64,000 bases of DNA from Serinus canaria (GCF_022539315.1 NC_066323.1:11397219-11461218), one strand, 5' to 3'; positions 35,301-50,020 are shown, counted from the stretch's first letter. The notes: generated by a model not told the origin, from the sequence alone. A program made the numbers and translations.

Positions 35301-38300
35301 CAAAAAGCTTTTCACACTTGAATAGGCTGTTTCAAAAAACTGCTGGATAGCAAGTGAGTATTAATACCATCATCCTAAGAGTGGAAAAAAGTACTGCAGT
35401 AGCTATGAAGAACAATTGGTCTACGGTACCAAGGGAGAAAGACCAGACAACTCCTGGCCTGATGCTCAGTGCATTTCATTTAGGTGCTGTAAACTGTAGA
35501 GGGAATTAACTGGAGCAAGATCTAGAAATAAGATGGAGCCTGAAATACATCATCTTAGCATATTTCACTGCAGTTGGTAATTAGAGCATGATGAAAAATG
35601 GGCTAAATTCATCCCTCATTTCATGGAAATTGTACCCAGTTTTAAAAATTTCAAAGTAGATTCCAGAAAGAGCTCACTTTTCTGTACTTAGCACTGCAGC
35701 AGCTGTAGCTCAAAGCTTCATGTGGCATGGGACTTCACCAGGAACAAAATTGCTGACTGGAAGTGCTCTATTTTCTCCATCTGGTGGCTGCAATTTCTGC
35801 TTTGTATTATTGCAGTACCTTCTAAGCTGTTCAAGAGTCCTTTGTGCCTTACATTGCAGAAACCTGGTCCTGGCCTGTAGAACAGGCTGTCTGTGCAGAT
35901 AAGAGGAGTGACAGAGCAGGGAAATGAGCTGCTCACATGGAGAGAGTTGCTCAGTGGCAGACCAAGGATCCTGCTGTGCCATCTTCCTCCCTCTCCTTCA
36001 TTGGCTTTGCACTCAGCTGTGCTCTTCCTATTGATAGCTGGATCCTGGCCAAGGCTTCTCCCTTTACTTCTGCCTGTACACTTTCTCTGTGGGACCTCAA
36101 TTCCCAGGTCTGCACCAGTCCCAGTAGGAAAGAGCCCAGAGAAGCACCAAACCTGGTTTCACATTAAGCAGGACCTCACTTTCATTGAGCTGGTGATATC
36201 CTAGTGTACTGCAGCTGCTTCACTGCTCTTCAGAACTTTCCCTCCATAGCAGTCCCTAGTCTAGTTCCGTAGCAAGGCATTTTTGGGACTCCTGGACAGA
36301 ATTGGAATGTCACAGAATGTCATGATGTAACCAAAGCACTCCTTGTGCTTCTGTATGTCAGGTATTCCCTTCCTTCTGATGCCAGAAACTTTGCCTGTAT
36401 TTCATTCACCCCAAAAATATCTTCAAAACAGCATTTACAGGTAGCAGTCTTCAGGCTCCACAAGTCTGGGATCTGCAAAAGCTGGGTTTAGTGCAGACTC
36501 AGGGCACACAGTGTCTTTCAGATGAAGTCTGGACTCATGATGTTTCCCTGGCTCTGCTTGTCAAGTTACGTGCTTCAAAGGGGCAAGAGTTTGAGGAACT
36601 GCAGTCACAGAGCCCCATCCCAGCACTTCCAGACTCTGGAGACCTGGAACTGGCAAGGAATTGGACTCCTGTTTTGTATTCATGGTTCCCTCTTGATTTC
36701 CCCCATTTTTAGGGTAAAATGAGCTCGCTTCTAATAACTAATGCCATGAACTCCATTAGTTTCACCACCTGGAGCTGTCTCCACATGGCACATGCGTGGT
36801 CACAACTATTAAATTTGCCAGCCAAACTAGCATGGATTATACTCAGCTCTGTCCCTCTCCAAACACCTAGTGTCCCTCAGGTGTCTCACAGAGAAAATGA
36901 CAGGCTCTGCTCCCTCCTTATTCCCCCTCCAGGAACCACAAATTTTGTGTCTGTAGCTAAAAATCTGGATGATTTACAGGCACAATCTCAATATGCCAAG
37001 TATTATGTCAGGCCAATAGCATCCAGCACACAATACAATCTTCAGACAGTTTTAAAAAGGTGTGTGTTGCTTCCTTGACAGACTTAAAATTCTTCTCCAG
37101 ATAAAAAAAAAAAAAATAAAGAAAAAAAAAAAGAAAATAAAAAGCTTTCCCCTGTGAAGAGTTGTGATCTGCATCCTGTCAGTGGAACACAGCATTGAGC
37201 CGTCTGCATGGCAGCAGAGCTGTGCTCATTAAAATTTTTTGAAACAATAGCATTGCATCTGTCATAGCCAGCCTCAAAGTACCCATACTCAGGATGCTTA
37301 AAACATTTTCTAAAAGAAGAGCAGATGCTTTTAAGTAAGCTTCTAAGAAGCAAACTCCTGATTCTCAACCAGCTTCAGACAACAACTATTGAAAGTCCCC
37401 AGGTGGATCATTTACTATTCTTGCCTCAGTGTCTTTTTTTTTTTTTTTGTCTTTTGCTTTGGTGAAAATATACTAGTGATGTGTTAATCTCATTATTGTA
37501 AAGTGTCATTAGATTGTAGCCAGGCACCCTTGAAGTTGTTCTGAAAAACTTCAGTCTCTAAGTGGGCTGGCTCAGGACCTCTATAAGCAATGTTTGTATA
37601 GATTTCTGCTGCTCATTTTCTGGATTTATGTTAATTTTCTGTCATTAGATTTATTTTGAAATTGGGATTTTCTCAAGCAGTAAAATTTGGATTCATATCT
37701 GAGCAGTGCTTTGCATTGCAGTGCTGTGCTGGAGCTAATGCTTTGGTACAGGGATATGACCAGAACATTAAATCCCTCATCCATGTGCAAATTTCTCCTA
37801 CATTGAGAGGATACAGATTTGGTGTTTGGGTTTGGTTCCACACGTAATAAATAAATTTTGGTGGGGCAGTTTGGGGAACATAAACATTATGACATGCTCC
37901 CTTACACATCTATATGCATTATGTATAGTTTGTCTACTCACTGCTGTTGTTCATTTGTAGCTAATTGCTTGTATTACAAAATATCAAAACCCACAAATTA
38001 CAATCAGGGCTGTATTGTACTGGAAACCAGATATAAATACAATGAAGAAGTGGTCATTAGCACTTCTGTTTCATTTCCTTGTGTGCTCAGAGACCTCACT
38101 CAGTGCCTCTCTTCCCACCCAGGAACGTTCCCAGTGGATCTGTGCCTGCAGTGATGCACAGACCCACCAGACCCAGTTACACCCTTTCTTGAGCCACCCC
38201 TCTGCTCATAAGCTGACTACCAGCAGCAGTTCAAGTTTCACATGGTATTCTGCAGCTCTTGAGCAGATTTCAACACAGCACTTTACATGCAAACTCAGTA

Positions 38301-41300
38301 AAACAGCAACTGTGATGTAGACATACCTGCTGCCTCTTTGGAGCCTCGTAATGTACCAGTCTCAGCATCATTTCTTACTTCAAATCCCATTGTGCAGTGG
38401 CCACAGCTGTGAAATGGCTGTAGCTGTAAAAGATGGATATTTCTCCAAGTTTGAAAACAAGAAACACTCCAACACCCAGACTCTTTTCTATGAAGGACAC
38501 ACTTACTAGTTGTCATATGGGTGTGGGGAAAATAGAGATTTGCAGGAAATGCTACAATTCCCTGTGGCAGCATCTACACAAAGAGGAAACCTTCCTTTGG
38601 TCACATGTTTAAAGCCAAAAGTCCTTTTCTTCTGCCTTTCCCAACATTATGCTTCCTGTTAGAATATCCCAATCTGTAAATGATTGTCAAACCACACTGA
38701 CTTAGATATCAATTTCCTTTTCATTAGCATGAAAATCTAATAGATTTCTTCATGTCTTTCTATAAAAATACATTAACATAAAATGAAATTCAGGAGGCCT
38801 GAGCTCTGTACTGTATTTAACTGCCCTGCTTCACTAAAGAATCTCTCTGCATCTGGCCACTGCTGACAAATTTTTAAGACCTCATTTTTTGTACTGTTTA
38901 GAAGCAGTTTCAGCACAGCTTTGGCTGATGCATGGGTTTGCATCTGAGAAAGGGAAAATCTGAGATGGATAAACCAAATGCAGGAACAATCTACAATAAC
39001 AAAAATATTTCTCCTGTAATTCTTGTGAAAGCCTGAAAATGTCTTAGATAAAACATTTTAGAGATCTATAATAATGAGTAGGAGTTTGTGTCCTGAACAC
39101 AGGACTTGTCTTTCTGCCAAGACAGACAATTGCAAATGAAAAATAATGAAAGAATGGGAGGGGAGGAAGGGAAGGAAAGATGAGGAAAATCAAGGTGTTA
39201 GTTTAGGGACCTATAATCCAAAGTAAAGCTCTTTGCATCTCCCTAAAGCTGCAGAGTTTAGGTGGGAACAAGGGTCTGCCAACAGTAACTCCATGCAGGA
39301 TGAAAACCTTAGCTTTTTTCTACCTTCCTTGGCTATGTGATGCATTTTCACAAGGTTACAAAGATGTCCTGTAATTTCATGCAGTCCTTTTTCCCAGAAA
39401 CCAGATCTCTGGATTCTGCTGTCTATTTTTGCCCTTCTTACTCTAATGAGTGTGCATTATAAAGAAAGGTGAACAGCATAATAGAACCCCCTGGAAATAT
39501 TTGTAAATAAAAGGCTTTTAGAAACCTTTTATAGGGAAGCCCTATAGACATTAATAGATAGTGAACACTTTTCTAGAGGCATTGTTATTCCACTAGTCTA
39601 TACAATTCAATAGTGAATTATATTCTTGCTATCAAATCCCAAAGGATGATTCAGAAAACCATTACAAAGGATCTAATTCTCTGTAATTTTCTACAGTAAT
39701 TAAGATAAAAGCCTTTCAGGGTTTCCTCTATTACACTGCATGGGATTTTTCCACAGGAAAACAAATGATAAGTTTAAATTCCCCCTGGTTACTTAAGCAA
39801 AGTAAAGCCAGTAAATAATAGTAAAGGTTTATTAAGATAAAATTTCCTTGCATTTCTGTGGGAAATTCAGTTAATTTCAGGAGACAATGAGGGCCAAAGA
39901 TTAGGCTCCCTATATGTAATTTTATAAGAGGACATCAAACTCCACCTTCTGCTAGAGTCAAAGAGTTTCAGTGATTTTGCCACATCTTCCATTTGGGCTG
40001 GCAGGGAAGGGGTGCTCTGTGGGGGCATTGCACACAGCAGCAGGTGCCATTCCAATAACACTCAGTATAGCAGTGAGCTCAGGGCTCTGAGAACCCTGGC
40101 ACATCTGGGAGCTGCAGAGGGCTAATTGAAACACCACTTGTGTTTCCCCCTTGTGTGCTTGCAAAGCTATCTGAGGACAGAGACAGTGTATCTAGAATGT
40201 AGTACTGAGTTCCTGTGAAACCCATGTGGTTTTTTAGCCCCTGTCTCCACATTTGCTGCCCCAGAAGAGGCACTAATGACCTCTGCAGGGAGCTCAATGC
40301 AGAGCCTTAGGAAGAGGTCACACCTGGAAGAGAAGAATGAGACATAAAAGCCATGGTGACATATCGTAGAGCTTAAAGGCAAATATCACTCCACTGCCAT
40401 GCTTTGTTGGAGCTCCCTTTGTGAGGCTGTGACCTATACTTTGGACTACATATAGCTGAGGCCAGACCTCTGTGAAATCCTGAGCTTGATGACAACAATA
40501 AGAGCCTTTTCACTGACTCTCTGGGTTTCTGGTGTGAGAGATTTGTCCATAGCTCTATCTTAAGTGTGGTCCAGGAAGTGCCCTCTCTGCCCATCCTAAT
40601 GGCTTTTCCTCCAGCCTCCTCCACTCCACCCTTCTCCTCCACCACTCTTTGAGGCTGACTGTGAACAGTCCACAGTAAAATGACAATAGTAATAGCTTCT
40701 ACTGTGTGGCATTTCTCATTCCCAGATCCTTTCAGAGACAAGTGCTTTAATAGCACTTGCCTTTCACATGCAGCTTATAGCTAGATCTTCCTTGGAGAAG
40801 CCAGAGCCAAAGCTGGTTATAAAATATAGCACTTTGGATTTAGTTGTCTTCACTAAGTCTTGTGCCTGTATCTTTCCCTATTTCATGACCTGCCTCCCAG
40901 ACACAGTGTGAAAGGAAGCTATACCTGTTTCCAGGAGCAATGGCAGGCCCCAGCTGATTTTACAAAAAGGTCATTAGGGGCTAGTATGTCTGAGAAATCA
41001 TCCCTTACCTTAGCAAAGAATGAAAGCCTGCAGAAAATGGCTTATCAAAGATGTTCATCACCTCTGCTTCCCAGTGGGCATTTGGAGGTGTTGGATACAC
41101 TCATCAGTAACAAGACTTCCTGCTGGAATTACTGCATCAATTAGCCACATGAAAATTGTCATCCTGCTCTCTCCACTTCAAACAGATCTTTCATTTCAGT
41201 ATGTGGTGCTCTCTTCATCTTTATTCCAGAGTTATTTATTTCATCTGGTGGCACTGCAATATTTCCTGACCTTGATACTTATTTTGCTTCCATGTACCAA

Positions 41301-41420
41301 AGTGTGACTTTGATCACCTCACTGTCCCAACCACTCTAAATCCTAGCCACTTATCAGTAAACTTAAGGTAAGTCACAATAGGTTCAGAAACAAATTACTT
41401 AAAAGATAAATCTTTGCTCC
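32305..41420. other. Upstream non-coding sequence
   Basis: No exon or mobile element was recognised. The stretch contains a GT repeat (33173-33220), an A-rich block near 37108-37140, a T17 run near 37433-37449 and a short homopurine run near 39156-39180. The longest frame (136 codons, 33780-34190, plus) resembles nothing known. Confidence 0.6.
33173..33220. repeat. Interrupted (GT)n microsatellite
   Basis: 48 bases of alternating GT with three interruptions (A, C and C substitutions). Confidence 0.95.
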
Positions 41421-41436
41421 TACAGAGACCCCTTCC

Positions 41437-42024
41437 TGTGTGGAGTGTTTGAGCTTATCAGTGGGCATCACAGAAGAAGGGAGCATTACTGAAGAAGCCT
41501 GTCAGCAGTGTGAGCAGGTGAACAATCTCCTTTCACTGGTGGCCGAGCTTAAGGAGGAAGTAGAAAGACTAAGGACTATTAGAGGAAGTGAATAGGAAAT
41601 AGATCGGTGGGGTTCTGCCCTTCCATGCCTGAGGGACGCCCATCAGGAGTCAGAGGAGTCCCGTGCCTCTCACTGTCAGGCAGTAGGAGGACACCTGGTG
41701 GATGGAAGGGACTGGAAACGAGTCCCCACTCAGGGAGGGGATAAAAATTCCCTCCAATTCCTATCACCTACCCAGGTGCCTCTTCAGAATAGGTATGAGG
41801 CCCTGGATCTAGAGGGTCAGACAGATGACATAGAAGAAAATGATCTGCCCAGTGAGCCTCCCAATTACACTTCATCTGTCACATGGATCACCACCTCTAA
41901 TACTAAAAAGAAAAGAAGGGCTGTTGTAGTGGGTGACTCCCTTCTGAGGGGAACAGAAGGCCCCTCAGATGCTAGGTTCAAAACTGGCTGGCTGCAGAGT
42001 TTTCAGGGGACTTGTTTTATCTAG
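41437..42024 (+). mobile_element. CR1-type LINE ORF1 fragment (zinc-finger-like Cys, coiled coil, start of esterase domain)
   Basis: One plus-strand frame runs from 41437 to 42024 with a single in-frame TAG (41593-41595). It starts with paired cysteines (CVEC, then CQQC about 20 residues later). A short leucine-heptad coiled coil follows (NLLSLVAELKEEVERLR), then a polar linker. Next is a basic stretch (KKKRR) and VVVGDSLLRGTEGP, which matches the GDS block of SGNH/GDSL hydrolases. CR1-group elements are known to encode an esterase-like domain in ORF1, and avian genomes carry many such frames. Similarity stops about 15 residues after the GDS block, so the Asp-His half of the triad is missing. 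An alternative is another avian LINE family. Confidence 0.6.
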
Positions 42025-45000
42025 CTGTACAGATACCCATTCAGCTGTAGCCAAACCATAATAAATAATTTCCTGCTATTCTTACAGAAAGCTGTTTTGT
42101 TCCTATGTGACAGCAAATCCACACATTTTCAAAAGCCTTCTGCCCATAAGTGATGTTTGCCTTAGTGTACAGTGGAAGCATACAAGGGCTCCCTCAGTAC
42201 TCTTCGATGAGATTTTTGCTGCACATGTCTTTTAGCAGCCCCTTTACATGAATGAATTTTATACAAACAAAATAGTTTCAAGATTCTGAGCTGAAAATCA
42301 CTGTGTAGGTGCCTAGGGTTATTTTCAATTAACAATATCTAATTCCAAGCACACCATGAATCACATTTTTCTTCTCTCTTTAGAGCCAACATGTTAATCC
42401 TTTGAAACAAAAATGGTTGCATTTTAATGAGAGTTTAAAGGGGTGAAAGTTCTGCTCTAGTACACTGAGTATAATAGAATATTTTCATGATGTACATCTT
42501 CCATCCACTCACTTTAATTTTCAGAATAATATCTGGAGAGCAGCCTGTTTTATCTCTGGGCTCTCCTCATTCACTCCACTTAGCTTTCACTGTGTGTATT
42601 ATAGTTAATTTGAAGTTGATATTTGCTTTTCCTTATGGGCACAGGGCTACAATAACACCAAAAAGATTACAGTGTTGTCCTTTCCAGGTTGGCTTGCACA
42701 TCATATCTCAGAGAAGTATTAATTATAATTGTGTTTTTACACTCTATTTCCTGGTATTAGAACATAAGAATTCCTTCTTGGATTAAGTCCTGAGCTGAAG
42801 ATGTGCAGTATTAGCACAAGAAAGTCTGTGTCCGGCACAGACCCCATGTGGGTCTGCAGTGGGTTGGCTCATGTCTGTCCCTTAGTGATGGTGAAGCACT
42901 GTAAAGCAGCAGGCAAGACCACCAGCAAGGGTAGGAGAGATGTTGGAAGCTAAGAAGGAAATTTCCTATCCCATTCATGCCAGGCCAATACCTTGTCCAC
43001 AACTCCCCTCTAGTGTGATTTTGTGTCTTTCATAACCTGGTTCTCTGTTGCTTTAGCCAGCATTCAAGCCAGGAGTGTGGGGGAAAATGAGGTGTCTAAA
43101 AATACCTCTGTGTGCTCTTTCCCCCCTTTGTGCTCAGCTCTAGATCTGAGAAGTCCAGGTAGCTGTTTATGTTGCAGATGGGAGGGGTGGAAGTACCCAT
43201 GCAAAAGGTTTTTCCAAAGACTTATTTCTTATCCCCAGAGCTCTGAGCTGAAGTAGGGGAAGCAGGTGGATGACACCAGACACTGGCTGTGAGCCCAGTG
43301 TGATCAATTCAGTGCAGAGGTTTGTGTTTCCCACTGATGTATAGACAGCTACAATCTAACTTCAAACAGACATTTTGAGCTGGGTAAAACTGGCTTCTTC
43401 ATTTTATGGGAAAAAGGAGATTTGAGGAAGCCTGTATAACATTACTTCAAGCCTTGAAGAAAAAGCCTACCTTTAGGCAGAAAGCAAACTGCATGAATTG
43501 GGCATCTCACAACTTCCTTTGATTACTCTGATCAGGGCATGTAAACAACATGCTGCTAGAGGAGAAAAAAATAAAGACTTTAAGTAGGAAGAAAAAATGG
43601 TCTAACAGCTGCACAGGAATGAGTAAAAAAGACACAAAAACCAGCAAAATATTGTGGGTAAAACTACAACAAATCATCCTTTCGGCCCACCCAGCGCAGG
43701 TACTGAGCTGCCACCCACTGCATTGTTTGTGAGATAAGCAGGGGTGGGTAGATCCACAGGGCAGAGGTGTTGTGGAACTGATAGACAGCTGGCTGACCAT
43801 GTTTTGGCTGCAATGCACTGTGGCTGGTGTCTCTACCTATCCATGCTCTCTGCAGGTCATTTAGCTCCTGACTCCTCAAGCTATCCTTTCTCAGTTCTGT
43901 TCAATTACTGTCAGTGAACAGTGACTTTTTAGTTTGCTTTTAAAGTATATTTACTCAACTTTCCAGCAGGAAATGTGTAATAGAAGCTATGCCTGCAGCA
44001 TGCCAGGAACCTGACACCGTAGGCTGTGTATTAAAGTCAAAAGGTCAGTCAGTCAGTCAGTCAGTCAGTCAGTCAGTCAGTCAGTCAGTCAGTCAGCTTC
44101 TGTCCATCTCTGTAACACCAGCACATTTTACTGTAAAATTTGGAGAGCTGTCACCAGCTCTCCCCATATAGATCCCTACAATGAAAATGTCATGGGTAAG
44201 ATAAACTTCATTTTCTTGCAGATTTCCCTAACTACCCCAATTTACCTTTTCTAACCAGCCTACAATATGTTGGGGCATTCCATGCAGTGTGGCTTCCTCA
44301 AGCAGATCCATGAGCCTGCAAGAGTAAACAAGTTTTAAACATGTTTATCTGTCTACTTGAGGGTCCTCCATCCTAGAAGGGAACAGTCAGCATTGATGCA
44401 TTCTCCAGTGAAAGTGGAGGGTGGAAAGAGGCCTCCAAATTTAAAATACAATTTTGTGTGTGCAAACCCTTGCAGATGCAAGAAATTTTTACCTGCCTAG
44501 TTACCAAAATTAGGGATAGGATGAACTGTAGCTATAATGATGAAGTAGTCAATGACAACACAAGATCACCTGTCAGCCTTATTCACACCCAGCAGCCATC
44601 AGATACTCTGTAGTTATGTGTGATGCGTGAGCATGGGAAAAGTGGACATATCTTCCATTAACAGTCTGCTGAAATTTTTAGTTCATTTTGGATTGTAGAT
44701 GAATTTACAGCATCTTGCTTTACAAATGAAGCCATAAAATCATATCCTTTCTTCCACTAGATTTACAGATGGGCACGGTTCTCTCCTGGACTGGTTCATG
44801 GCAGTATCTGCTTCTGCTGGGTCTGTACCTCTGCAATTTCCTTCCTCTGCCACATCCACTTACCCTGGTTGCAATCTCTCCAGATGTGACTGATGTCACT
44901 TGTGTCCAAATGAACTCAGGACAGGAGAGAAGCAGTAGCCAGAAAAGGACAATGTGTTAGTACGCTTATTTGTAATGGTGGCTGGATTCTCATGGCTCAT

Positions 45001-48000
45001 TTAGACAAAAGCAAAAGGAAATTAATTTGCTGATGGAAATTAACTCTACAGGCATAACAGAGAGCTTGCAAGACCTGATCCTTTTTCCACTGAGGGATTT
45101 CAGATGCAATTTTCCTTGAGTTAAATAAAATTTCCCTGGTATTAGCAAGGAAGATCAGGCCTTACTTTCAGCATGCTGTTTAAAATATACATGAGAATTC
45201 TCCCCTCCATTGTGGCAGAACAAAAGCCATTCTCACCGCTCTAGCTGGAGAGGCTTTGGGCCAAAATGCATGTTAGCATGTTACCTCAACTGACTGATTT
45301 TCTTTGCTGCACTGATGAGCAAACTAGGAGTCATCAGCTTCAGCACATCTCAGGAATCAGAGCACCTGTCCCCTTGCACTCTGTGCTCTGCATGAGATGA
45401 AATAAAAAGCAAGTAGATCAGTGCTTGCGAAGTAGAGCAGCTAAGTGAGCACTGAAACAGCCTTGCAACAGCCTTGGCCTGGCCTGGACTGACCTGACCA
45501 CTCCCTCTTGAAACAGGAAACAGTATCAATTTCTCTTCTGTGTGAATTTGTATTTCAACATGACAAGTCACTTTCATTTATACTTAAAGTCCAGAATTAA
45601 TCTTAGCACAAACTTTGAAAAAAAAAAAAAAAAAAGGCATCCCCAGCAGAAATTAATAGATAGGTGACCATCTATCTTCCTAAGTTCTGTTCAAGGAGTC
45701 AGACCAGTTGCACTGTTGACCACAGGAGCACAACTGCAATCTGTCAACAGATTTTCACTTTTGTGCAGGTTTTTTTTTTTTCCCAATTAATTTTCATTTT
45801 CTTTTCATTTACTTCATTTATTCACTTTGTACTTGACTGTAATTTTGCACTGTGGATATCTCATATTTAAAACATAAGTCTGTTATTTTGCTGTAAAACC
45901 ATGCAGAACTCTCTTCTTTCTACAGCTCCCCCATTAAAATTTCACAGATGAGAAATTCAAGCACTAGACTCTTGCAGACCTGAGCCATAAACAAACCCTC
46001 TGGATTGTAAAGGTCCTAATTTTCACAGACACTTTACTCAGAAAGGCTTTGGGCTTAAAATGCCCATAGCTGAGAAATGGAAATTAGATTGTAAGTTGCT
46101 GGTTGGAGATATGCCAGCTTTGTTCTGCTTTGCTTCACTTCTGCTCAGCTAGAGGATCATTGACCCAGTGTGGCCTTGAATTTGGATTGAAAGCTCTCTT
46201 CAGCACTTCACTGTGTCCTGCTGTTCATGTGAAAGGGCACCATGCTTTAGGGATGTGTAGTAGTCCACAGCCCATGCAGAGGTTGAGGATAACCCGCTTT
46301 TTAGGGACCAGATCTCATTTGAGATGGCCAGGGGAGCTGCACAACTCACACTCCTCTCCACATTCTGCTTATATCCCAGCCAAGCTCTTTTGTTCCCTAC
46401 TCCCCCAGAGCAGCACTTGCTGCTTCTCCTATCTCCACAAAGCAGAGGATGTCCTCTTTGCAGCAGCACCCCTCAATCCTGCCCCATATGGATCTCCAAG
46501 GATGTTCTGATTGCCTCTTTCATTAGGAAGGAGTGAAAGTCTCCTCTCTGTACCCTTGAAACAGTGAGTCCCTGCTGGCCTTACAGACTGCCAGGATACT
46601 GAGTGCTATCAGTCCTGCTGATTCTGTGGGTGACAGAGCTCTGCAGACATTCCCTCAGGCTGTCCTCTCCATGTTAATATGTTATCTGGACTTCTCCAGC
46701 TCTAAGTGGGTCATTTCCTCTCTCATTTGTCTCATCTCATAGAACCCTGGAGGTTTGCTCACATTTATTTTTGGCTCTGGTGGAACAGATTTGCCTGTTT
46801 CAGTTTGATTTACCTTCATTCACAGACATTTATATTTCTCCTTCTTAGAAAGGCCAGTATTAAAGCAACATGTTCTTACTGGTGGTACTTTTGTAATCAG
46901 CATTTTGCTCCTTAGTCCCTGGGAAGCTGGAAACCCTGTCTCAGTAACCTACAAGTGGCTGGAAATGTACCCAAACTGTGCAGACACCTGTGCTGTGAGG
47001 ACAGCTCCCTGTGCAGCTCAGGTCTGGATTATAGGCTCCTACAAAGCTAAAGATGGAGGACTGGTTTCAAGGATCAACAAAGCCAAGAGTTCAGCCTTCA
47101 GACAGGGAGCAGACAGTGTGGCCAAGGGCTTTTTGCCTTGGTATAGAAGGAGTGCCTGGAGAGCCACTGAGGGCTGTTGTCCTGGGAGTAAGGAGTGGTA
47201 CTGAGGCACACTCCACATAGCATAATTTGAGCTCTTCTGCAACTTGGTCAGACATAGACATTATCCCTCACCCCCTGAGATACATCTGGAGGATCCATGG
47301 GCTGGGCTGACAAGGATGTTTGCTACAAGTTCCTTTTACTGCTAAGGGCTAACACTGCTCACACAGCTGGAAGGCAGAGCTCAGGCCCTGCAGGCAGAAA
47401 TACTGAGCTGAATATTATTCCCTACATCCAGCTCTAACTTAAAGAGCAAGGGAGAGCTGCTACCTCCCCCACCCCATGCTTCAGGACAGGGATTATGGTG
47501 TCTAAGGAACCATGAAGGAGAAACTCTCTCAACAGTAATTCTAGTCTTCTCTGCAGCCTATTCTTGCCACTGTCCTGACAAGTGTAAATCATGTCTCAGT
47601 GTAAATATACCCAGTACATCTGTCACATTCAGGTGGCAATATTGGCTATGCTGTTTGTAAATCCACTGAGAATAATGTATTTGTGCTGTGGGATGACATC
47701 TCATAATGAGATTGTGGTATTCCATAGCCTCAGATTTGCTCTTTGTGACAAAGATGGATTTCATGAACATGAAAAGAAAGGCTGCTGGGAGATCCCCTAG
47801 ACGTAGGGGACATTCATAAGCTTGGGATCCTTCTAACCTACTCAGCTATAACTGAAATACAAGGGAGATACTTTCTCTTGCTTTTGAAACCAACAAATAA
47901 ACACCATTAGCTGCATATGTGGCCATATATTTGCATCCAAAACACAACAAAGCACAAAATAACTAAATGTAAAAAAGCACTGTCAAGAACTGCAAATGTT

Positions 48001-49977
48001 TACAAGCCAGCCTATCATATTCATCCAATTACCTCTTGAGTCGCAATCTTATTTCTCTGTCTCTGAGACCAGCAGTCTTGTCTTTATTTAAATTATTATT
48101 CCTTCAAAATTACTATTCTATGCTACTAGATTTCATATTCTTTACTTACATCATCACATGTACAAACATGGAATAGAGTTTCATGTAAGTTAATAAAATA
48201 CAAGAGAACCCAGGGTATAATGTGAACTCCAAACCTCTAACCATGCAGAGCCCAAGGCACTTTCTGGAAGCTGAAGTCCTTCCTCCAGCTGGTGTGAAGC
48301 TAATGCTGCCTGCACTATGGGGAGCTGTAGCCAGTGACTCAGGGCATGCTCTTAGCCCTAATTTCCCACAGCTGGAGCACAGACACCTCATGTTACAGGT
48401 GGGCAAAAATATGAAAAAGCAAAGTGAAGCAATCTGTCTGTGGCCACACAACATATGTGTGACCATGCAGAGCAGGTCTCAGTGTCCCACAACACTGTCC
48501 TATCAGTCCCTGCAGCTGGAGCTGTGCAGACTCCTCCTATGCTGGGTACTGTGTACTCAGATGTATAAGAAAATGTGTTTCTGTTGGCTATCTGCTTTGC
48601 TTCCCACCTTCACATGCCCCCAGTATAACAGCTGATCAGGGCTGCATAAAGGTAAGAGATGCTTACACATGAATTAGCACATATTTGAAAGCTGCCATTT
48701 CCCAGGGCTGATTTGGACATCTGGGGCCAAAACCAGCACTGGGGGGAGTGGGCAGGGTTTCCCTTACATCATCAGTGTTGTGTCTCCTGAGTCACAGTGC
48801 GTGCTTGGCTCTCTCTCTACGGCCTCAATCAGGCAAAGGGCTTGTAAAAGTGGTGTAAAAGAAGCATTGATGGGATTTAACATAAAAGGTAGAATCAGGC
48901 CACTGAAACTGACCATTTAAATCCAGCAGGTCACTGATTCTTTTGTCTTGATCTGAACTGGAATAATCAAAACCTGGCTGGGTTCCCCTTGCAGTCTCTC
49001 CATCACACCATCTGAATTTCCTGCATTCAGAGAACATTCCCACTGCCTCTGTCCTGCTCTCTGAAGGAACAGTTAGTCTGAATTATAGGTTCCCTTTTTA
49101 ACCACATTCTCTCAAAAATCCCAAATGCTAAAGACTGCACATCAGCCTGTACAATCTCAGCCATTCAAATGCACACATCAGTGATTTTTCCCATCTCTGA
49201 TATATCAATGCTGTTTACAAAGATAATTATACTACAGATATATTTCTTTCCTTTAAAATACTGTAGTAGTGTGACTGCAGTGACAGCCTCACATAACTGC
49301 AGAGGTTCTGTCCTAGAGATACTGCTGCCAAGGGGTGAGCTTGCCTGTAAACAAGAGGCTCGTGAAGCCTATGGGTATAGTTTCTAGCTTGTATTTGCAT
49401 TAGAAGTCCCACAGGTTTTGAAAAGCAGGTAATGGGAGAATTTTTTCCCATGTTTTGTGAGCCATATTTCAGGTTTATAATCACCAAAGGACAGAAACCT
49501 CTCCTTGCATTTTAATCTTCAGGAAATGTCATGGCCATCACCACTGAAGATATTAAAAACAAATTTATCACTGGAATCTGGAAAAATGCTATTCCCATGG
49601 TATCCTCATTCCTACCTTGCCTGTCCAGACATTTGCCTGACACTAGTTTCCCTCCCAGAAGAGGCAGTGCAGTTGTGCTGGTGTACATCAGATAACAGAG
49701 ATCCTGCACCAAGGCTGGTTCTGCAGAACTGGCCTCAGCCAGTGTCCTGCAAAAGAGAAGAAAACCAGGGGAAAAAATCTCAGAAAATAATCTTGGAAGA
49801 CAATTTCCAAAAACATGGGGCGCTGCTGAGGAGCTCATAGAGGGCTTTGAGCATCTATTTTGCCCAGTCCCTCTGATTTCTACATTTTATCAATGTACCA
49901 GCCTGAAAACTTAGTAGCAGATATCTTTGGAAACTGGAGGTTTCTCCTCTATAATGTATCACCACAAAGGATGTTTG
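42025..49977. other. Upstream non-coding sequence
   Basis: No exon or clear element was found. It includes the (GTCA)13 array, an A18 run near 45619-45636 and a T12 run near 45770-45781. Frames up to about 137 codons (for example 48222-48635, plus) show no family features. Confidence 0.55.
44044..44096. repeat. (GTCA)13 tetranucleotide microsatellite
   Basis: 53 bases of uninterrupted GTCA. Because the unit is 4 bp, a frame through it reads a repeating Ser-Val-Ser-Gln peptide, which is not taken as a gene. Confidence 0.95.
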
Positions 49978-50003
49978 GAAAAGTCCTTTGGAAAGGACTT
50001 TTC
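49978..50003. repeat. 26-bp perfect inverted repeat (12-bp arms)
   Basis: GAAAAGTCCTTT, two G, then its exact reverse complement AAAGGACTTTTC. It could form a tight hairpin or be the scar of a palindromic duplication. Confidence 0.9.
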
Positions 50004-50020
50004 TAAACAAGAGAAAAGGC

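Noticed and set aside
37108..37140. A-rich block as a retrocopy tail
   Set aside because: It is interrupted by T and G and has no upstream frame or hexamer at the right spacing. A simple A-rich repeat is enough.
43989..44171. Ser-Gln-Ser-Val repeat peptide
   Set aside because: It is translation of the (GTCA)13 microsatellite.
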